Source: Mytilus galloprovincialis (taxonomy: Eukaryota > Mollusca > Bivalvia > Mytilida > Mytilidae). Taken from it: a stretch of 64,000 nucleotides of DNA. The first letter of the stretch is position 1. Every line of letters starts with the position of its first letter. The translations under genes were made by a program, and so were the position numbers. The notes under the pieces are model-generated. The model made no database searches. It was not told where the DNA came from and saw only the letters and a list, made by a program, of their open reading frames with translations. Where the stretch lies: contig NC_134843.1 of NCBI RefSeq assembly GCF_965363235.1, positions 52,137,535-52,201,534 of the forward strand. Reading direction: 5' to 3'. This document shows positions 59,475-64,000 of the stretch, in pieces.

Positions 59475-61100
59475 GAAAAGTATTTGGAAGGTCATTTAAT
59501 TTACCTCAATTTAGGATAAACTCTTGAAATTTAAAGAGTCAAAATAGGATGAAGGGATTATATGAACCGGAGGGAAAATATAATACAAGCCCAAACGAAA
59601 TAAATATAAACAAGTCGAAATTGAAAACAACGTTCAAACCAATGATTGCGTTGGATAAAAACCGCAATTTTTATACGTGTGCATGTAACAAATTTCGTCG
59701 TAGAGAGGTCTAAATACAGCACAAACATAATTTTCCCAAAGACCAAAAGAGTGAAAAAATATATTATAACAAAACGCATTTGACTAGCAGGTCAAACAAC
59801 TGATGTTCTTAAACCCTGTTGACTGCCATAGGCGATTGCCAAATAAATTGATCACAAGGTGTAACAAAATGAATCTCTCTATAAATTTAATACGAAGTAG
59901 AAAACAATAAATTTGCGGCAAAGATGGTAAACCACGACAAAAGGTGCTAAATTTTTTACACCATATCCGGATTTCGACAAATAATGTCTCTTCAGTGATG
60001 TTAGGGATCGAAAAGTATTCGAAAGGCCATTTAATTTACCTCAAATTAAGATAGACTCTTGAATTTTAAAGAGTCAAAATAGGATGAACGAATTATATAA
60101 ACCGGAGGGAAAATATAATACAAGCCCAAACGAAATAAATATAAACAAGTCTAAATTGAAAACAACGTTCAAACCTATGATTGCGTTGGATAAAAACCGC
60201 ATTTTTTATACGTGTGCATGTAACAAATTTCGTTGAAGAGGGGTCTAAATACAGCACAAATATAAGTTTCCAAAAGACCAAAAGAGTGAAAAAATATATT
60301 ATAACAAAACGCATTTGACTAGCAGTACGAACAACTGATGTTCTGAAACCCTGCTGACTGCCATTGGCGATTGCCAAATAAATAATCACAAGGTGTAACA
60401 AAATGAATCTCTATATAAATTTAATACGAAGTAGAAAACAATAAATTTGCGGCAAAGATGGTTAACCACAACAAAAGGTGCTAATTTTTTACACCATATC
60501 CAGACTTCGACAATTAATGTCTCTTCATTGATGTTAGGGATTGAAAAGTATTCGGAAGGCCATTTAATTTACCTCAATTTAAGATAGACTCTTGAATTTT
60601 AAAGAGTCAAAATAGGATGAGCGGATGATATAAACCAGAGGGAAAATATAAAACAAGCCCAAACGAAATAAATATAAACAAGTCGAAATTGAAAACAACG
60701 TTCAAACCTAAGATTGCGTTGGATAAAAACCGCACTTTTTAGACGTGTGCATGTAACAAATTTCGTTGTAGAGGGGTCTAAATACAGCACACACAACATT
60801 TTCCAAAAGACCAAAAGAGTGAAAAAATATATTATAACAAAACGCATTTGACGAGCAGGTCGAACAACGGATGTTCTTGAACCCTGCTGACTGTCATTGG
60901 CGATTGCCAAATACATTGATCACAAGGTGTTACAAAATGGATCTCTATATAAATTTAATACGAAGAAGAAAACAATAAATTTGCGGTAAAGATGGTAAAC
61001 CACAACAAAAGGTGCTAAATTTTTACACCATATCCGGATTTCGACAATTAATGTCTGTTCAGTGATGTTCGGGATCGAAAGGTATTTGGAAGGCCATTTA
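59475..61100. repeat. 534-bp direct tandem repeat, three units
   Basis: Units start AAAAGTATTxGxAAGGxCAT at 59475, 60010 and 60543, and a short fourth start lies at 61077. Landmarks per unit: GAGTCAAAATAGGATGAxxG, AACAAGTCGAAATTGAAAAC, GGCGATTGCCAAATA and ACACCATATCCGGATTTCGA. Similarity is high. Each unit keeps a minus-strand frame of 73-105 codons, probably because the copies are young. Confidence 0.9.
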
Positions 61101-61129
61101 AATACATATATATAAGTACATCTGAACCA

Positions 61130-61345
61130 GTGACAACTCTACAGTAGATTTATCCATCGGATCACCAGCAGTAATGGTGATACATGGCTGTGTACATTAT
61201 GTATATACAACTCGTCTAAACATCAACCCAACAATGTTAGATCTGTAAATTTGCTTTCGCAAATTTTTTGTTTTTCCCTCGCCGGGATTCGAACTCATGC
61301 TACTGAGGTATTGTGACAACAAATCGACCTTCGGCGTCTTTCAAA
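61130..61345 (-). repeat. tRNA-derived SINE, inverted
   Basis: B-box as GGGATTCGAACTC on the plus strand, then the shared tail CAACAATGTTAGATCTGTAA and AAACATCAACCC. Same family as 6785-6980. The TACAGTAGATTTATCC and AGTGACAACTCTAC segment also matches sequence just before the copy at 6561-6600. Confidence 0.75.
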
Positions 61346-61349
61346 TTTC

Positions 61350-61740
61350 CAACATTGCTGAAATGTTAAAATTACTCTAAAAGAAACACGAATCCGGATA
61401 CGGTCTAATATTCCGGGAAGTTCTTGTTTTTACATGTTTCGGTTCCAATTTAAATTAATGTTTATATTGTTTATAATAATGTACAGACGAGAGGCAAAAT
61501 ACTTTTCTTTAAATACAAAATAGTTATTGGCACAAAGTCATTAATTATAACAATGAATGATTCCATTTAAAAGTCAGTCCTGTACAGTAGTATTGCATAT
61601 AATAATATTTAAACAGACATATATTTATAATGAAAAGTTTATAGGATATTTAGAAAAATGTAAGTGGAAATAATAAGACCATATTACAATAATCACATGG
61701 GATGTTTTAAATCTGAATTAGGATAAGAACAAATTGACAT
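61350..61740. other. No recognisable feature
   Basis: AT-rich DNA between the SINE and the TTCACGG-rich cluster. Confidence 0.5.
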
Positions 61741-61744
61741 GAAA

Positions 61745-61985
61745 AAATATCACGGCTTTTTCACTGGTTTCAACAACCAATGAAAAGGCCGTGATATTTT
61801 TTATTAAGCATGAAAGGACAAATTATCACGGCTTTTTCACGGGAAATCGAAATTTCACGGTCTTTTTCTAACATCAAATATTTTTCACGGCCTTTAGAAA
61901 TATTTCTTTTACAAAAGTCACGGGGTATTTTCACGGGGTTTTCACGGCCCTGTGATATTTCACAGACATTTCACGGCCTTTTCAT
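61745..61985. repeat. Cluster of TTTCACGG motifs with a foldback at the left
   Basis: AAATATCACGGCTTTTTCA is answered by TGAAAAGGCCGTGATATTT 20 bases later, then TTTCACGG / TTCACGGCC recurs at least eight times up to 61985. Low-complexity structure of unknown origin. Confidence 0.7.
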
Positions 61986-62197
61986 GGGCTGTTGTTACAG
62001 TAGTGTAACGTCTTGCTAGCACTATTATCTTGCCACGATTCAACGGCTTTCCACAAGAACTCTGGACCATTGAACCATTGCATACTTGAACGGAATTTAT
62101 AGATCGAAGTTCCTCTACTAGCTAAATCTGCTGGATTCTGTTTGGTATCAACATAATGCCATTGGTCAATATTAGTTGCATGTTGAATCACTGCCAA
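61982..62197 (-). pseudogene. BEL/Pao retrotransposon polyprotein fragment
   Basis: WHYVDTKQNPADLASRGTS followed by WFNGPEFLW is the signature found between RNase H and integrase in BEL/Pao polyproteins (W.YV.T..NPAD.ASRG.....WW.GP.FL). Only about 70 codons remain; no LTR, protease, reverse transcriptase or integrase core is seen. The upstream edge lies next to the palindrome at 62225. Confidence 0.8.
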
Positions 62198-62224
62198 ATG
62201 ATCGACTACAAAAGTGTTAAATAT

Positions 62225-62384
62225 AGATTCTTACATTGTTAGCAGTGGATTATCGTGTTTCTCCAATCGAGATAGTTAAATTATGAAATTTTAAGTCCGA
62301 GCCTTGGCGAGGACTTAAAATTTCATAATTTAACTATCGAGATTGGAGAAACACGATAATCCACTGCTAACAATGTAAGAATCT
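62225..62384. repeat. Near-perfect palindrome, 160 bp
   Basis: Arms of about 75 bp, AGATTCTTACATTGTTAGCA answered by TGCTAACAATGTAAGAATCT, around a centre containing CCGAGCCTTGGCGAGG. I see at most a couple of mismatches. MITE-like foldback element. Confidence 0.9.
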
Positions 62385-62721
62385 GTTTCTCTAATGACCA
62401 AAAAACCTATTTTAGTTTCATAAAAAAATAAATTCTCCCAACCATGCCTTAAACTACGTCATCCGGTGTTACGCGCCAGCATATTTATACGCACATAAGT
62501 CTTTTGTTTAATTTCAAGTATTATCTAAAAAAAAAACACAATCCAATTCAATTTTAATTCCAACATATTCATATTTAATCACAAAAAGAACATTAAAATA
62601 GTTTTTATCAATTGAACGTTGATAAGAAAAAAGAACTTTTTTCGCGTAGAATGAAGTTCACCGCTCACTGAAATAAACACGAGGAGAATGAATGAAGTTC
62701 AAAACGGCTGACCACAGTAGT

Positions 62722-63174
62722 TTATTCATCTTGTGAACTGTCACTCTCGATAACAAATCGGCGTTTCTTCTGAGGAGGCTGAACTGATGGTGATGTATTG
62801 TTAATATTGATATTAAATGTCCCTCCATAAATAGGTGCCCCAAAGATATAGTTCATTCCTGAACGCGGTGCATCGTGACTTTGGCTTTGCCCAACCACGA
62901 GTTGTGTCTGTGTTTGATGAACTGCTTGACGTCCCATCGTAACCGTCCTCGTTGTCTGCGAAGACTGTATTTGTTGCTCATTTTCATCCTGGTTACCTAA
63001 GATGCATTGACGTCCCATCGTAACCGTCCTCGTTGTCTGTGAAGACTGTATTTGTTGTTCATTTTCAGCCTCATGATCCTGGTTACCTAAGATGCATTGG
63101 GCTATCTGTTTATGTTTCTGAGGGTTCAGTTTTGAGTAAGTGGTGATACTCTGTATGTTTTTGTGTCCAGATAT
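62722..63174 (-). CDS. Terminal exon of a Crypton-like tyrosine recombinase
   Basis: Open from a TTTTTTAG acceptor at 63175 to a TAA stop: 150 codons starting ISGHKNIQSITTYSKL. The ISGHKN..SI..Y block is the last catalytic segment (the His/Tyr region) of tyrosine recombinases of the Crypton/DUF3504 type, where ISGHKNVxSINNYS is usual. The tail contains NYIFGAPIYGGTFNININN, a form seen after that domain in Crypton proteins, and ends with a basic stretch PPQKKRRF (possible nuclear signal) and an acidic end. A 27-30-residue segment (CILGNQD...TVTMGRQ) is directly duplicated. Upstream exons with the Arg catalytic residues would lie beyond 63175 and are not identified. Confidence 0.65.
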   Translation of the reverse strand: MSGHKNIQSITTYSKLNPQKHKQIAQCILGNQDHEAENEQQIQSSQTTRTVTMGRQCILGNQDENEQQIQSSQTTRTVTMGRQAVHQTQTQLVVGQSQSHDAPRSGMNYIFGAPIYGGTFNININNTSPSVQPPQKKRRFVIESDSSQDE

Positions 63175-63435
63175 CTAAAAAATCAGTAAAAAAATCATAA
63201 ACTTTCTAGTATGAACCATATGTGAATTTTTATGAAATAGTGTGGATCTGAGGAAGAAGTAAAGGTGGACTAGAATTTAGAATTGTGAAATATTAAATAA
63301 GGGTGTCTCATTGACAGATTGAGGGGTTCTGATCCTGGATCCAACTTACTGTTTTGTCAAATTCCTGTATCCGCTTACACTATGTATGTAACTTTGTAAG
63401 CAATTCTCATTTTTTGTAAATTCTTGTGTCCCCCC

Positions 63436-63565
63436 TAGTCCAAATAATTATGACGTCTCGTTAGGCTATTTTTTTATATTTTTTTTGGGACGCTGTACAT
63501 TGATGTATGGCGTCCAAAAAATTATAAAAAAATAGCCTTTCAAGACGTCATAATTATTTGGACTA
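63436..63565. repeat. 130-bp MITE with 9-bp target duplication
   Basis: Ends TAGTCCAAATAATTATGACG and CGTCATAATTATTTGGACTA are perfect inverted complements. GTGTCCCCC flanks both sides. A 9-10-bp duplication suggests Mutator-like mobilisation. Confidence 0.85.
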
Positions 63566-63569
63566 GTGT

Positions 63570-64000
63570 CCCCCTAGACTTCCTAACACAGTACAGTACA
63601 ATAATTTGACTAACATGTGTCATGCTCTCAAAGAGTTAGCAATTCAGGGTTGCACTTAGACCCTAATGAGATCCACAAATAAAAAATAAATAATCCGACA
63701 ATTTTAAAAAGGATTTCTTCAATTTTTGTGCTATTTTTACATTTCCTGACCGGTGTGAGAAAAAATATTTCTCCTCACTAGTGAAAAATCTGTTCTTGGC
63801 AAGTGATTGATTGAATTTCAATGGTTCAAATTTTGCCGTTATATAGCCTTTTTGTGCTAATGCGTCGTCAGCTGTGTGGCGTAAAGCAACTAACAATGAA
63901 TCAATGAATTTAATCTTTGATAAAATTAGAGAAACAAATTCCATCGATATGTGTTTCCACTTTCAACAGTTAAATTTTTAATATTGAAAAGCTCAGCAAG
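63570..64000. other. No supported gene
   Basis: A minus-strand frame of 93 codons (63663-63944) shows no recognisable domain. It lies upstream of the Crypton exon and may be part of its intron. Confidence 0.4.

Noticed and set aside
63663..63944. 93-codon minus-strand frame as an upstream Crypton exon
   Set aside because: No catalytic Arg context or recombinase motif visible; kept only as unsupported.
1..64000. A new defence or antiphage-type system
   Set aside because: No prokaryotic gene clusters or operons; the window is animal DNA dominated by duplications and mobile elements.

Overview
The window looks like AT-rich, intron-rich animal nuclear DNA, most likely from a bivalve mollusc and probably a mussel (Mytilus type). 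This rests on split genes with GT-AG introns, a peroxisomal enzyme gene of animal type, a TRIM-like B-box/NHL gene, tRNA-derived SINEs, and many short dispersed repeats that I recall as typical of mussel genomes. The taxon comes from recall, not from a search. There is no sign of bacterial organisation.

Region by region: (1) 1-15.6 kb holds two tandem minus-strand copies of a peroxisomal sarcosine oxidase-like gene (PIPOX family). The right copy (5889-15629) can be read as nine exons giving about 409 residues with an FAD fingerprint, the flavin-linking Cys motif and a C-terminal SKL peroxisome signal. The left copy (1 to about 2921) is cut by the window edge, lacks a visible first exon and has a 2-base insertion that breaks the phase between two exons. 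(2) 16.757-23.504 kb is a nested mobile element: a PIF/Harbinger-type transposon (TAA target duplication) carrying a degenerate transposase N-terminus, into which a 5.7-kb Academ-like transposon (CAA target duplication, long inverted ends, inactivated transposase of about 1,450 codons with a nuclease-like part and a Cys-rich tail) has inserted. (3) 24.8-25.1 kb is a Tc1/mariner fragment. (4) 25.9-30.2 kb is a B-box/coiled-coil/propeller gene interrupted by two in-frame stops, whose 5' end and upstream DNA form an almost identical 1,375-bp direct tandem duplication. (5) 33.5-35.05 kb has candidate 3' exons of an unrecognised plus-strand gene with a Tudor-like tail. (6) 39.5-57.6 kb is mostly repeats: relics of a third PIPOX locus (exon 3 at 39.5 kb, exon 1 at 54.3 kb), two large non-autonomous terminal-inverted-repeat elements (40.738-43.374 and 44.285-48.289 kb, the second containing a 260-bp satellite), and a segment paralogous to 14.85-25 kb that keeps the empty Harbinger insertion site. 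(7) 58.6-64 kb holds a three-copy 534-bp tandem repeat, a SINE, a BEL/Pao fragment, a Crypton-like recombinase terminal exon and several near-perfect palindromic MITEs.

Only one gene (PIPOX, 5889-15629) looks intact and complete. The rest of the window is a record of duplication followed by repeated transposon insertion. The paralogous segments make it possible to date some insertions relative to the duplications. All functional calls come from reading motifs by eye; no alignment or database search was run.
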